Positions 7,542-17,229 of a stretch of 64,000 nucleotides of DNA are shown here, piece by piece. The position numbers and the translations under genes were made by a program. Position 1 is the first letter of the stretch. Every line of letters starts with the position of its first letter. This stretch comes from Kastovskya adunca ATA6-11-RM4 (lineage in GTDB: Bacteria; Cyanobacteriota; Cyanobacteriia; Cyanobacteriales; Coleofasciculaceae): the NCBI GenBank assembly GCA_019359445.1, contig JAHHHJ010000008.1:1-64000 (forward strand), in the 5' to 3' direction. Under the pieces are notes generated by a model, which did no database searches, was not told the DNA's origin, and saw only the letters and a list, made by a program, of their open reading frames with translations.

Positions 7542-10500
7542 ATGAGTTCGGTACTCCATTCGTCCGATCGGGACTTGGCTATCCCTTCTACCTCTGACTT
7601 GTTTCTACGTCATCGCCTCAATATTGTCGAGGAATTATGGGAGTCTGTTCTTCGACAAGAATGCGGTCAGGAATTAGTTGATTTGCTCAAACAACTGCGC
7701 GACCTTTGTTCGCCAGAAGGACAGGCAACCGACTTTCCCGAATCCTCTGTTCCAAAGGTGATTGAAAAGCTTGACCTCAACGCGGCCATCCGCGCCGTCC
7801 GCGCGTTTGCGCTTTATTTTCAATTGATTAATATTGTCGAGCAGCACTACGAGCAGCGCGATCAACAACTCTTGCGACGGACAAGTAATCGTCCAACGGC
7901 AAATAAAACTAAGCCTTCAACTGCAATTTCTGCTAGCCCAAAAAACAACGGGGATTCAACCACTGCAGCGGCAAAGCCGATGGACGCAGAAGGAACCAAT
8001 GCCGATCCAGTGGCTGATTTGTTAGAAAAAAGTTGGCAGGAGGTCGATACACCGCCTCGCGAAGTAGGAACGTTTCGCTGGTTGTTTCCTCACCTGTGGC
8101 AGCTGAATGTGCCACCTCAGCAAATTCAGCGCCTGATTAACGATTTAGATATTCGCCTAGTTTTCACGGCTCACCCCACCGAAATTGTTCGCCATACCAT
8201 TCGAGGCAAACAGCGACGCATTGCCAAGGTTTTGCAACAACTCGACCAAGCGGAGGAAGCTTCAAGAGCGCTGGGGCTGAGCGAGTCCTGGGAAGTTGAG
8301 GAATATACCAACCAACTGACTGAGGAAATTCGTCTTTGGTGGCGTACAGATGAACTGCATCAATTTAAGCCAACGGTGCTGGATGAAGTGGATTACACGC
8401 TGCACTACTTCCAGGAAGTATTGTTTGATGTGATTCCCCAGCTTTATAGCCGCTTGAATCAGGCATTAAAGATGTCGTTTCCCTGGCTAAAGCCGCCGCT
8501 GAACAATTTCTGTAAGTTCGGCTCGTGGGTGGGGTCAGACCGGGATGGTAACCCGTCAGTAACTCCGCCAGTCACTTGGTCTACGGCTTGCTATCAGAGG
8601 GATTTGGTGCTAGGGAAATATATCCAGTCTGTGGGACAGATGACTAACTTATTGAGTTTGTCGTTGCACTGGAGTGATGTTTTACCGGAACTACTAGACT
8701 CTTTAGAGCAAGACCGCTCCCAGATGCCAGGGGTGTACGAACGGCTAGCGATTCGCTATCGTCAAGAGCCATATCGCCTGAAGCTGGCTTACGTGCAGCA
8801 GCGCTTGGAAAATACACGCGATCGCAACCGTCATCTCTACCAGGGTGAAAGACTCCAGCGGGAACTGCTAGACATAGACAACAAAAATCCTTGTATTTAT
8901 AACTCAGGGGCAGAGTTTCTCAAAGAACTAAAACTAATTGACCGCAACCTTAAAGAAACTGGGCTAACCTGTCGTGATTTGGATAATCTGATTTGCCAGG
9001 TAGATATTTATGGGTTTAATCTGGCAAACCTGGATATCCGCCAAGAAAGCTCTCGTCACTCCGACACCATTAATGAAATTGTTCAATACCTGCAAATTCT
9101 CCCTAAGCCCTACAACGAGCTATCAGAAGGCGAACGCGAACGCTGGTTAGCCACAGAGCTACAAACGCGGCGTCCTTTGATTCCCGGAGAACTGCCCTTT
9201 TCTGAAAAAGCCTGCGAAACGATTGAAACCTTTCGGATGTTGCGGCAATTGCAGCAAGAGTTTGGCCCCCAGGTTTGCCAAACTTACGTGATCAGCATGA
9301 GTCATGAAGTTAGTGACTTACTGGAAGTGCTGCTACTTGCCAAGGAAGCGGGATTGTATGACCCCGCAACGGGGATCAGCAGCATTCAAGTGGTGCCACT
9401 GTTTGAAACGGTAGATGACTTGAAGCGGGCACCCTCTGTAATGAAAGCGCTGTTTGAGCTACCCCTTTATCGGGCTTGCATCAACGGCGGCTATAAGCCA
9501 GAGCAATTGCCATCCCAAGACGGTGAGGCAAAAGACAACTCCCTTTCTCTGACTCCGGTATCGCAGCACGCCCTCCAAGAAGTGATGCTGGGCTACTCTG
9601 ACAGCAACAAAGATTCCGGTTTCTTGAGTAGCAACTGGGAAATTCACAAAGCCCAAAAAGCCCTTGAGGAAATTGCGGAAAGCTACGACATCCATCTGCG
9701 GATTTTTCACGGACGTGGCGGTTCCGTCGGTCGTGGGGGCGGCCCTGCCTATGAAGCGATTTTGGCGCAACCCGGACGCAGCATTGACGGACGCATCAAG
9801 ATTACTGAACAAGGCGAGGTGCTGGCATCGAAGTATTCTTTGCCGGAGTTGGCACTCTATCACCTAGAGTCCGTAACAACCGCCGTTATTCAAGCGAGTT
9901 TGTTGCGGAATGGGTTTGATGATATTCAGCCATGGAACGAAATTATGGAGGAGTTGGCGACGCGATCGCGTTCTCACTACCGGGCGCTGATTTACGAGCA
10001 ACCGGATTTAGTAGATTTCTTTCACCAAGTTACACCGATCGAAGAAATCAGCCAACTGCAAATTAGCTCTCGCCCTGCTCGTCGCGGTGGCAAGAAAGAC
10101 TTAGATAGTCTGCGGGCAATTCCCTGGGTCTTTAGCTGGACTCAAAGCCGCTTTTTGCTACCCTCCTGGTACGGTGTTGGTACAGCACTCAACAGTTTTG
10201 TGGAGGAAGAATCGGAGGAAAATATCAAACTGCTGCGTTACTTCTACCTCAAGTGGCCCTTCTTTAAGATGGCGATTTCCAAAGTAGAAATGACTCTGGC
10301 AAAGGTAGATATGCAAATTGCCCAGCATTACGTGCGGGAATTGTCCCAGCCGGAAGACCAGGAACGCTTTCAGAGCTTGTACGAGCAGATTATGCAGGAG
10401 TTTAACCTCACCCGCGATATGGTTCTTAACATTACCTGTCACAAACGTTTGTTGGATGGCGATCCTGTCTTACAGCGCTCCGTCCACCTGCGGAACGGCA

Positions 10501-10670
10501 CTATTGTTCCCCTCGGCTTCTTGCAAGTCTCTTTGCTAAAGCGTCTGCGTCAGCACAGCAACCAAGCCGCATCGGGAGTCGTTCACTCCCGTTACAGCAA
10601 AGGCGAGTTGCTGCGGGGGGCGTTGTTGACGATTAACGGGATTGCAGCGGGGATGCGGAACACGGGTTGA
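7542..10670 (+). CDS. ppc: phosphoenolpyruvate carboxylase
   Basis: This enzyme carboxylates phosphoenolpyruvate with bicarbonate to oxaloacetate, feeding the interrupted TCA cycle and amino-acid synthesis in cyanobacteria. At 1042 residues it has the usual cyanobacterial length. The catalytic histidine is H211 in VFTAHPTEI. The active-site loops are [16 protein letters not shown] and [14 protein letters not shown] (starting at about 722). The conserved C-terminus ends [10 protein letters not shown]. Residues of about 110-150 form a low-complexity insert rich in Ser, Thr, Lys and Pro ([20 protein letters not shown]), a region that varies between cyanobacterial enzymes. The start at [26 protein letters not shown] fits homologues. 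No frameshift or missing key residue is seen. Confidence 0.98.
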   Translation: MSSVLHSSDRDLAIPSTSDLFLRHRLNIVEELWESVLRQECGQELVDLLKQLRDLCSPEGQATDFPESSVPKVIEKLDLNAAIRAVRAFALYFQLINIVEQHYEQRDQQLLRRTSNRPTANKTKPSTAISASPKNNGDSTTAAAKPMDAEGTNADPVADLLEKSWQEVDTPPREVGTFRWLFPHLWQLNVPPQQIQRLINDLDIRLVFTAHPTEIVRHTIRGKQRRIAKVLQQLDQAEEASRALGLSESWEVEEYTNQLTEEIRLWWRTDELHQFKPTVLDEVDYTLHYFQEVLFDVIPQLYSRLNQALKMSFPWLKPPLNNFCKFGSWVGSDRDGNPSVTPPVTWSTACYQRDLVLGKYIQSVGQMTNLLSLSLHWSDVLPELLDSLEQDRSQMPGVYERLAIRYRQEPYRLKLAYVQQRLENTRDRNRHLYQGERLQRELLDIDNKNPCIYNSGAEFLKELKLIDRNLKETGLTCRDLDNLICQVDIYGFNLANLDIRQESSRHSDTINEIVQYLQILPKPYNELSEGERERWLATELQTRRPLIPGELPFSEKACETIETFRMLRQLQQEFGPQVCQTYVISMSHEVSDLLEVLLLAKEAGLYDPATGISSIQVVPLFETVDDLKRAPSVMKALFELPLYRACINGGYKPEQLPSQDGEAKDNSLSLTPVSQHALQEVMLGYSDSNKDSGFLSSNWEIHKAQKALEEIAESYDIHLRIFHGRGGSVGRGGGPAYEAILAQPGRSIDGRIKITEQGEVLASKYSLPELALYHLESVTTAVIQASLLRNGFDDIQPWNEIMEELATRSRSHYRALIYEQPDLVDFFHQVTPIEEISQLQISSRPARRGGKKDLDSLRAIPWVFSWTQSRFLLPSWYGVGTALNSFVEEESEENIKLLRYFYLKWPFFKMAISKVEMTLAKVDMQIAQHYVRELSQPEDQERFQSLYEQIMQEFNLTRDMVLNITCHKRLLDGDPVLQRSVHLRNGTIVPLGFLQVSLLKRLRQHSNQAASGVVHSRYSKGELLRGALLTINGIAAGMRNTG

Positions 10671-10719
10671 TTTGTTGCGTCGCTGCTTACCACTAATGTT
10701 AGTTTGTGTCAAGTAGCTT

Positions 10720-11802
10720 ATGCACGTTCAGCGATCGGCAATAGTCCTAGTGGGTTTAGCGCTTGGGCTAATTTTCCCCACCCTGAAAACCACCGCTCAA
10801 ACCCTAATCGATACCCAGACTGAAAGGGCAAAGTTAGAACTTTTCCGACTGACAGGCATCCCTCCTAGCGAACTCACCATTGTTAATGAAGCGGCTTTAG
10901 CGGATACGGGAATTAGTCGGTTTAAGATTAGGGATTCTCACGGCAACGTCCACGGAATCTCCCTGGATGTGGCTGGCAATCCCGTCAATCCTGAAATTTT
11001 AGGGCAGACTGTTCAAGCCATTGATGATCGAGTTTATGTCGGCAAGCTGGAAGCTAAATTGGCTGTACTGCTTAACCAGGGAACGGATAGCCCAATACGG
11101 GTGATGATTCGGTTGAACCAGGAAACAGATGTTCCTCCCCTTCGCCCACAAACCCGCGAACAGCATCAGGCTCATCTTGTGAACCTTAGGTCTCGCTATG
11201 CCGCCATTCAACAACCTCTGGTGAACCTGCTCAAGGCAAATGGTCAGCAGGTTATCTATCAGCCTTCTTATACAGCAGTTGTAGGGGCAGACGTTACTCC
11301 CTCGGTACTCCGGAGGATTGTTGAGCGTCCTGATGTAGAGCGGATTTCCCTTGAGCATGTATGCACTCCCAAAGCAGACGAAGCGCAAGCCGCCTTCCCA
11401 GCTAATACAGAAAATGGCAGGGATCTTCCTGAAAGTGGGGCAATGGGAGTCGTTAACGCTAACAAAATTGGCACTTACCCTCCCCAGTTGCTGAAGGTGT
11501 TTCCCCCAGAGGAGTCAACACAGACCTTCGTGCAGTCTGTCTGCGCTGATTTCAACTTTAAATTAGCGGGAGGCGCTGATGCGGCATCCTTACAGCTCTT
11601 GGTTGATGGAGTAGATGTCACCAAACAATCCACAATTGCTGGCACCAGAGACTGGCCTCCGAGTAGTCTCCGCATCTCTTACAATCCTGTTTTTTCTCAG
11701 CCAGGTATCCACTACGCCCAATTGCGTTTCCAGACGTTAAACGGCACACCCCAATCCTACCAATGGTCTTTTTCTATTGAATCTCCCTCCCCTTCCCGTT
11801 AG
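10720..11802 (+). CDS. secreted protein with subtilase-propeptide-like domain, no protease domain
   Basis: Residues 1-27 form a signal peptide (VLVGLALGLIFPTLKTTAQ). A YcdB/PepSY-like stretch (about 30-100) contains KLELFRLTGIPPSELTIVNE. Residues of about 125-215 resemble an inhibitor I9/subtilase propeptide: PIRVMIRLNQET, a helical segment, then QPSYTAVVGADVTPSVLRRI and VERISLEH. No catalytic Asp, His or Ser domain follows. Instead the last 90 residues look like an Ig-like beta-sandwich (LQLLVDGVDVTKQSTIAG, then IHYAQLRFQTLNG). It may be an exported chaperone or protease inhibitor; this is inferred from fold resemblance only. It follows ppc on the same strand by 49 bases, which may be chance. 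At 360 residues the frame is uninterrupted. Confidence 0.65.
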   Translation: MHVQRSAIVLVGLALGLIFPTLKTTAQTLIDTQTERAKLELFRLTGIPPSELTIVNEAALADTGISRFKIRDSHGNVHGISLDVAGNPVNPEILGQTVQAIDDRVYVGKLEAKLAVLLNQGTDSPIRVMIRLNQETDVPPLRPQTREQHQAHLVNLRSRYAAIQQPLVNLLKANGQQVIYQPSYTAVVGADVTPSVLRRIVERPDVERISLEHVCTPKADEAQAAFPANTENGRDLPESGAMGVVNANKIGTYPPQLLKVFPPEESTQTFVQSVCADFNFKLAGGADAASLQLLVDGVDVTKQSTIAGTRDWPPSSLRISYNPVFSQPGIHYAQLRFQTLNGTPQSYQWSFSIESPSPSR

Positions 11803-11929
11803 TGACATAAGGATGAGGTTATAGCTTCACTCCCCCAAACTCCTCGCTAGGATAGATGGGTGTAGTCCGTTGTCTCCCATGCAATTGACCGCTCCCAATC
11901 GACAACCGACAACCGACCAAAAATCAAAA

Positions 11930-12754
11930 ATGTTAGAGCAAAAACTAGAGCAGTTAAAAACGTTATTTGCAGAAATGGAAACGGCATTGATTGCCTATTC
12001 CGGAGGTGTGGATAGTACTTTAGTTGCCAAGATTGCTTATGATGTTTTGGGCGATCGCGCCCTGGCAATTACAGCCGAGTCTCCCTCCCTGCTGCCAGAA
12101 GAACTAGAAGACGCCCGCATCCAAGCCGCTACAATTGGCATTCCCCATGAGGTGATCCAAACCCATGAAATGGATAACCCCAACTACACCGCTAACCCCG
12201 TTAACCGCTGCTACTTTTGTAAAAGTGAACTTCATGACACCCTCAAACCCTTGGCAATGCAACGGGGCTATCCCTATGTTGTTGATGGGGTGAATGCGGA
12301 TGACTTGCAGGACTATCGCCCAGGAATCCAGGCGGCGAAAGAACGAGGGGCGCGATCGCCTTTAGCTGAAATCAGCCTTACCAAAGCCGAAGTTCGCCAA
12401 CTCTCCAAACAACTCGGACTACCCTGGTGGGACAAACCCGCCCAACCCTGTCTGAGTTCCCGCTTCCCCTACGGCGAAGAAATCACCGTCAGTAAACTGC
12501 AACGTGTCGGACGTGCGGAAATTTACCTCCGCAAGCTCGGCTTCTCTGATCTGCGGGTGCGTTCCGAAGGCGACACCGCGCGAATCGAGTTACCACCAGC
12601 GCAAATCAAAGAATTTGCCCTCACCACCGATTTACCTACCCTAGTATCTGCTTTCCAGAACTACGGCTTCCTCTACGTCACCCTCGACTTGGAAGGCTAC
12701 CGCAGCGGTAAACTCAATCAGGTGTTGGCGAAAGAAGCCTTGAGCAAAGTCTAA
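11930..12754 (+). CDS. larE: ATP-dependent sulfur transferase LarE
   Basis: LarE is a PP-loop enzyme that moves sulfur onto the nickel-pincer cofactor precursor of lactate racemase and related enzymes. The PP-loop is IAYSGGVDSTLVAKIAYD near the N-terminus. Three cysteines are present: C94 and C97 in RCYFCKSEL and C174 in PCLSSRFPYG. In the family, one-cysteine enzymes sacrifice that cysteine, whereas three-cysteine forms bind an iron-sulfur cluster, so this one may be of the second type. The start is set at the ATG at 11930 (MLEQKLEQLK), which matches family length at 274 residues. In-frame starts at 11870 (TTG) and 11879 (ATG) would add a non-conserved tail. No larB, larC or larA is nearby. 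Confidence 0.9.
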   Translation: MLEQKLEQLKTLFAEMETALIAYSGGVDSTLVAKIAYDVLGDRALAITAESPSLLPEELEDARIQAATIGIPHEVIQTHEMDNPNYTANPVNRCYFCKSELHDTLKPLAMQRGYPYVVDGVNADDLQDYRPGIQAAKERGARSPLAEISLTKAEVRQLSKQLGLPWWDKPAQPCLSSRFPYGEEITVSKLQRVGRAEIYLRKLGFSDLRVRSEGDTARIELPPAQIKEFALTTDLPTLVSAFQNYGFLYVTLDLEGYRSGKLNQVLAKEALSKV

Positions 12755-12799
12755 AAATGCCTATTGGCAGTTATCTTGCTCTCTTCCCGTGAAACAGCA

Positions 12800-13423
12800 T
12801 TAATCTAACTTGACAGCAATCTGCTGGCAATTTTCAGGTTGTGTTGCTTTTTGCTCCTCATTTAGAGGCTCACAAGCCAAATCGGGCTGAAAAATTAGCT
12901 GCAATCCTGCGGCATTTTGGGGAACCTCAAAAACCACTTCCCCTTGTACTTCTTCGTCAGGAAGAATTGTCCCTGTAGGGGGTTCTACATCATCTAAGGC
13001 ATTGGCGATCAAAGCCACCTCGTACTGATTCTTTTGGTTGTCTTCCAACACAAAAGAGACGATGGAAAATGTTTGCGGCTCTTTTCCTTGATTCGTGAGC
13101 GTGGTATCAACAGCAATCCACTTTTGCCCTGGATTTGGTTTAATGATTCCTTTGCCTTGATGCTCCCAGCTCTTATTAACTATCATTTGTACCTGAGTAT
13201 TATTTTGTTTGATAGCGATCGCTTCACCCAGGCTATAGTTAGAGCGAGTAATTTTTGATGCTTTTGAATCTACATTTTTGGGCAAATTTGTATTTTGAGT
13301 TTCAGTAGGAGTTTGCTGAATGCTTTTTTGAGTTTGTTGCCGTTCTGGAGAACAACCAATAACTAAACTCAGTAAAATAAATGTTACTGTTTTAGCCCTA
13401 AGTATTTTGAATATTGAATGCAT
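12800..13423 (-). CDS. lipoprotein with DUF4352-like domain
   Basis: The 207-residue precursor begins with a lipoprotein signal peptide ending in LSLVIGCSPE, so Cys24 is the likely lipidated residue. A Ser/Thr/Gln-rich linker leads to a beta-rich domain (about 65-190). This carries the DUF4352 pattern: a positively charged first strand, WIAVDTTLTNQGKEPQTF and a late GEVVFEVP strand. Such domains are immunoglobulin-like and found in bacterial lipoproteins of unknown role. Cysteines in LACEPLNEE and ENCQQ may form a disulfide. The minus-strand sequence before the ATG contains AAGAGGGG, a good ribosome binding site. The gene is convergent with larE, with 45 bases between them. Confidence 0.75.
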   Translation of the reverse strand: MHSIFKILRAKTVTFILLSLVIGCSPERQQTQKSIQQTPTETQNTNLPKNVDSKASKITRSNYSLGEAIAIKQNNTQVQMIVNKSWEHQGKGIIKPNPGQKWIAVDTTLTNQGKEPQTFSIVSFVLEDNQKNQYEVALIANALDDVEPPTGTILPDEEVQGEVVFEVPQNAAGLQLIFQPDLACEPLNEEQKATQPENCQQIAVKLD

Positions 13424-13869
13424 TTCCCCTCTTGATGATTAGACCTTGGCTCTCAATGACCCTTGAAGTCTGTTAGATTTGACGGTAAGACAGAGTCTTT
13501 TGTTGCCAATAATGGGAAGTATTTTTTGTTAACATTCCCAGTTATAAGCTGCCGTGCATCTAAAACAAAGAAGGAAGTGCGTTTAAATAAACCAAACTTA
13601 GCTATTGGGTGAGCAAGGTTCAATTAGACGGCTCTACTTAACTCAATTTAAGTACATAGGATTAGAAGTTAGGGGTTAGAGGTGCAAGGTATACTTACAT
13701 CTAATCTCCTCCCCTAATATCCCCATCCTCTAAAAGTTCTTGGTGCTACTCCTGTTCAAAATAATTAAGTTGCTAAAAATTTATTAACTAACACGGGTTT
13801 TGGCTGACGGCAGTTTCTACGCATAGGCGATCGCGTTCCTCATTTAGCGCTGGTGAGCAGACAGTCAAT
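13424..13869. other. intergenic region without recognised genes
   Basis: This 446-base AT-rich gap separates two minus-strand genes. A TTAGGGG at about 13671 and a CCCCTAA at about 13711 could pair as a loose stem. One HIP1 octamer is at about 13827. I see no coding frame or RNA gene. Confidence 0.4.
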
Positions 13870-14268
13870 CTACTGTCGATTGAGCTGAAACTGTACTCTT
13901 TCGATCCCGGTAGGCGATTCGTTGGGAGGAAAAAATGTAGGAGCAGCCAGTGGAGAGAAGAGGGGGTCTCTAATCACGATTTCGGCAGGACTATCATCTA
14001 GTTCTATAACGGTTGTTGGTGTTGCTGCTTGAGGGACTAACGGCGCTCCGTTGTTAGTTCCATTACTCAAGAAAACAGTGGCATCGTCTGAAAAGAATAT
14101 TGGGTAGTCCTTGTTTAAGGTTCTACTTTCGATATCCAAAAGAGAGTCACCAGACAGAGTGTATTCTCCAGTGGATGAGCTTCTCACAGTTGACTGGGCA
14201 TGAACCGAGTTAGTAGAACCAGCGATCGCCGCGAAGATTCCCAAGACAGCAAGTGCTTTGTATACCAT
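13870..14268 (-). CDS. small secreted protein, function unknown
   Basis: This 132-residue protein has a clean signal peptide, MVYKALAVLGIFAAIAGSTNSVHAQS, probably cleaved after the AxA-type site at VHA. The mature part is acidic, proline- and threonine-rich, and mostly without predicted helix (SDDATVFLSNGTNNGAPLVPQ, TTVIELDDSPAEIVIRDPLF). It ends GIERVQFQLNRQ. I recognise no family. A weak GGA lies upstream of the ATG on the minus strand. It may be a periplasmic or surface protein; nothing more can be said from the sequence. Confidence 0.65.
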   Translation of the reverse strand: MVYKALAVLGIFAAIAGSTNSVHAQSTVRSSSTGEYTLSGDSLLDIESRTLNKDYPIFFSDDATVFLSNGTNNGAPLVPQAATPTTVIELDDSPAEIVIRDPLFSPLAAPTFFPPNESPTGIERVQFQLNRQ

Positions 14269-14421
14269 TGGCTTTTTCCAAATAAGAGTTTATTACTTTC
14301 GAGTATTTCTAAAGCCAGTAGCTTTTTCTTCTATCCTAGGGTGCGATCGCTCAACAAAAGGTTCTCTTCTATACGATATATTCCCTTTTGGAGATATAAG
14401 TTATGAATAAGCACATTAAGA

Positions 14422-14452
14422 GGCACTACCCCCAGGAGTGCCCGATTTTTTT
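14422..14452 (+). terminator. rho-independent terminator, plus strand, with no gene upstream
   Basis: GGCACT (14422-14427) pairs with AGTGCC (14437-14442) and is followed by CGATTTTTTT. No plus-strand gene lies upstream; the neighbours are on the minus strand. A longer imperfect inverted repeat covers 14420-14478 and could also serve the minus-strand fasciclin gene. Confidence 0.55.
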
Positions 14453-14510
14453 CAGACACCTCCAGGGATAGTGCCCCTACAGAAAGTGATGAATTCTATA
14501 ATTCGATTCT

Positions 14511-15182
14511 TTACTGCTGTGTTGTTACTTGAGAAATCAGAGTATTGCGAAGCTCTCTAGGAAGCAATACCCGATTAACGGCATGGATAACACCGTTGCT
14601 GGCTTGAATATCTGGTTGAACAACACTACCGTTATTCACAATCACCCGGTCTTCAGCCACACGCACGGCGATGCCACCAGCCAGTGTGTCTACAGATCCG
14701 GTTTGGATTTCGTTAGACGTCACTTCACCGGGTACAACGTGATAGCTGAGAACTTGCCGTAATAAGCCCCGATTCTCAGGTCTCAGCAAGTATTCTAGGG
14801 TGCCATTTGGTAATTCGGCGAAGGCTTCATCGGTAGGTGCAAAGACAGTGTAGGGGCCACCACTTGCGAGGGTGCCTTCAAGTTCTGCGGCTTGTACAGC
14901 TTGTACCAGGGTGTCAAAGGATTCGCTACCTGCTGCCACTTCAACAATGTTGGACTCGGCACCAGCTGTGGTGCGGTTCATCATTTGCTCTCTTGTTTGC
15001 TGGGCACCTGGGTTTGTCCCATCCATCATGTTCTCTTGGTTGTAACCTGCACCCGTTGAGGATTCTGGCATGGTAGCAGGAGCTTGTGCCAATGCTGGAA
15101 CGCCAGCAAAAGCACTGATGCCGATAACACCACTCAGAACAGCAATCTGCTTTTTAAAGCGATTTAAATAATCAGTCTTCAT
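14511..15182 (-). CDS. secreted fasciclin-domain protein
   Basis: This 223-residue protein has an N-terminal signal peptide (QIAVLSGVIGISAFAGVPALAQA), a Gln/Met/Asn/Thr-rich linker and one fasciclin (FAS1) domain from about residue 78. The FAS1 signature is clear: SFDTLVQAVQAAELEGTL, then GPYTVFAPTDEAFAELP, LLRQVLSYHVVPG and NGVIHAVNRVLLP. FAS1 domains act in adhesion or as periplasmic surface proteins in cyanobacteria. A second, shorter FAS1 gene without a signal peptide lies at 17636-18049, with an ABC exporter between. A GGAG sequence precedes the ATG at a normal distance. The repeated MM and NRT patterns in the linker suggest a flexible spacer. Confidence 0.92.
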   Translation of the reverse strand: MKTDYLNRFKKQIAVLSGVIGISAFAGVPALAQAPATMPESSTGAGYNQENMMDGTNPGAQQTREQMMNRTTAGAESNIVEVAAGSESFDTLVQAVQAAELEGTLASGGPYTVFAPTDEAFAELPNGTLEYLLRPENRGLLRQVLSYHVVPGEVTSNEIQTGSVDTLAGGIAVRVAEDRVIVNNGSVVQPDIQASNGVIHAVNRVLLPRELRNTLISQVTTQQ

Positions 15183-15384
15183 ACTTTTTTAAATCTCCAA
15201 TTACGAAAGGTTATCTGCCTTTCACAATAGTGAAGATATGTTAAGTTGTCGTCCTGTAATGGGAGTACGACTTTAGGCAGAGTTCCCCTAGGGCAGCAAG
15301 GAATAGCGCCAAAAAAAAGCGATCGCCTAAACTATCCCCCTTATTTCCCCTAGGGAAGATAAAACTCTACTTTTTAACAGGAAA

Positions 15385-17229
15385 TCAAACCTCAGTTCCC
15401 ATCATCTGCAACTGATACAAACTTGCGTACAGCCCCCCTTGCTGCAACAACTCCTCATGACTTCCCGACTCGATCAACTCACCCCGCTTCATTACCAAAA
15501 TCCGGTCTACATTCCGAATTGTCGAGAGGCGGTGAGCAATGATAATTGCTGTCCGCTCTGCCAACAAATGGTCAAGCGCTTCTTGAACCAGCGCTTCCGT
15601 TACCACATCCAGACTCGCCGTTGCCTCATCCAGCACTAAAATCCGGGGGTCACGGATTGCCGCACGGGCAAAGGCTAGAAGCTGCTTCTGCCCCCCAGAG
15701 AGGTTTGTTCCTCGTTCCCGTAGCTGAGTATCGTAACCTTGAGGCAACTGCTGGATAAACTTATCAACATTTGTCACCTGCGCGGCATTCTGGATTTCTT
15801 CAAAGGAGTAGGTTTCTCCTAGGGTAATGTTACTCTTCACATCTCCCGCAAACAGAAACCCTTCTTGTAAAATCACACCCATATAGCGCCGCAGCTCCGC
15901 CTGGGGTAAGTCCCGAATGTCGATGCCATCGACTAAAATCCGTCCCCGCGTAGGCTCATACAGGCGGCAAAGCAGGCGAATAATTGAACTTTTCCCCGCA
16001 CCAGTGGGCCCGACTAAAGCGACTTTTTCCCCCGGCTGAATCGTGAAATCCAAATCTTTGAGGACGTATTCGTCGTCCTTGTAGGCAAAGGAAACCTTCT
16101 CGAAGCGAATTTCTCCAACGCGATCGCCATTATGGAAAGTCGTCTGAGACAGGCTTTGCTGCGTCTTGTGTCCGGGGTCGCGAATTTCAATCGGCTCATC
16201 CATGATGTCGCTGATGCGCTCAACCGCCGTGAATCCGGCTTGCAGCATGGTGAACTTTTCGGCAAAACGACGCAAGGGGTCAAACAAACGCTGGGCGTAC
16301 AGGATGAATGCCGACAACGCCCCAAAACTCAATGTATCGCCTAGGACAAACCAACCACCTAACCACAAGACCCCCGCGATCGCCACAAAGCCAATCCACT
16401 CCAATGTCGCTGAAACAGCCGCATCATGGAAGATCGTTTTGTCAACCTCTGTAACGTAGCGTTGGTTCACGGTCCGGTACATCTCGGCGTTGAAACGTTC
16501 CCGCCGAAACATTTGCACTACATTAATCCCGACAATATTTTCTTGTAGCTGCGAGTTGAGTGATGAGAGTTCTTCTCTGGCTTTGTAGTTCGCCTTGCGA
16601 TACTGCTGCTGGAAGTAAATAATCACCCCCGTCACCGGAAGCAACATCAGCACCAGCATCAGCGCCAACTGCCACTGCAAAAAAAACATCGTCACGGCAA
16701 TCACCAACATCGACACCACATCGCCGATAATGCCGATCGCCCCCGTGGAAAAGACATCCCCCAGCGCTTCCACATCGCTTGTCAGGCGGGTAATCAGTCG
16801 TCCTACTGGGGTGCGGTCAAAAAAGCGTACTGCCAGCGAAGTGACGTGAGTAAATAAGTCCTCACGAATCTCCGCCGTCATCTTCTGACCTACCTTCACC
16901 ACCAGGTATCCCTGAATCGCAACGAAGATCAGCCGCACCACCACCGTCGCTACCAGTAACCCGACAAGGATATTTAGTCCGTCGGCTAAAGAACGTTCCG
17001 CCAAAAAATCCCAGGATTGCTCCTCTTGGCGAATCAGCGAGATGGCTTGCCCAATAATCAGCGGTTGCACTGCACTCGCTGCAGCTAAAGGAATCAACAA
17101 CCCTAGAGAAATAAAGAGCAGTCGTTTATTGCGACGCCCATAGGGTACAAGTCGCAGGAACAGACGCCAGTCATTTTCACGAGGTCGTTGTCTTCCTGCC
17201 GCCTCTTTACGTGGGGATAAGCTAGTCAT
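15385..17229 (-). CDS. MsbA/MdlB-type ABC exporter, fused permease and ATPase
   Basis: The 614-residue half-transporter has six membrane helices in residues 1-330 and an ATPase domain from about 360. The Walker A is GPTGAGKSS (about 404-412), the signature is NLSGGQKQLLAFARA (about 509) and the Walker B is ILVLDEATASLDV (about 530). The H-loop is IIAHRLSTI. The intracellular-loop motif FDRTPVGRLITRLTSDVE is typical of exporters of lipids, drugs or peptides. It should act as a homodimer, or as a heterodimer if a partner exists elsewhere. The substrate is unknown. No strong ribosome binding site precedes the start. Its neighbours are two fasciclin proteins on the same strand, but the gaps are too long for a confident operon. 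Confidence 0.93.
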   Translation of the reverse strand: MTSLSPRKEAAGRQRPRENDWRLFLRLVPYGRRNKRLLFISLGLLIPLAAASAVQPLIIGQAISLIRQEEQSWDFLAERSLADGLNILVGLLVATVVVRLIFVAIQGYLVVKVGQKMTAEIREDLFTHVTSLAVRFFDRTPVGRLITRLTSDVEALGDVFSTGAIGIIGDVVSMLVIAVTMFFLQWQLALMLVLMLLPVTGVIIYFQQQYRKANYKAREELSSLNSQLQENIVGINVVQMFRRERFNAEMYRTVNQRYVTEVDKTIFHDAAVSATLEWIGFVAIAGVLWLGGWFVLGDTLSFGALSAFILYAQRLFDPLRRFAEKFTMLQAGFTAVERISDIMDEPIEIRDPGHKTQQSLSQTTFHNGDRVGEIRFEKVSFAYKDDEYVLKDLDFTIQPGEKVALVGPTGAGKSSIIRLLCRLYEPTRGRILVDGIDIRDLPQAELRRYMGVILQEGFLFAGDVKSNITLGETYSFEEIQNAAQVTNVDKFIQQLPQGYDTQLRERGTNLSGGQKQLLAFARAAIRDPRILVLDEATASLDVVTEALVQEALDHLLAERTAIIIAHRLSTIRNVDRILVMKRGELIESGSHEELLQQGGLYASLYQLQMMGTEV

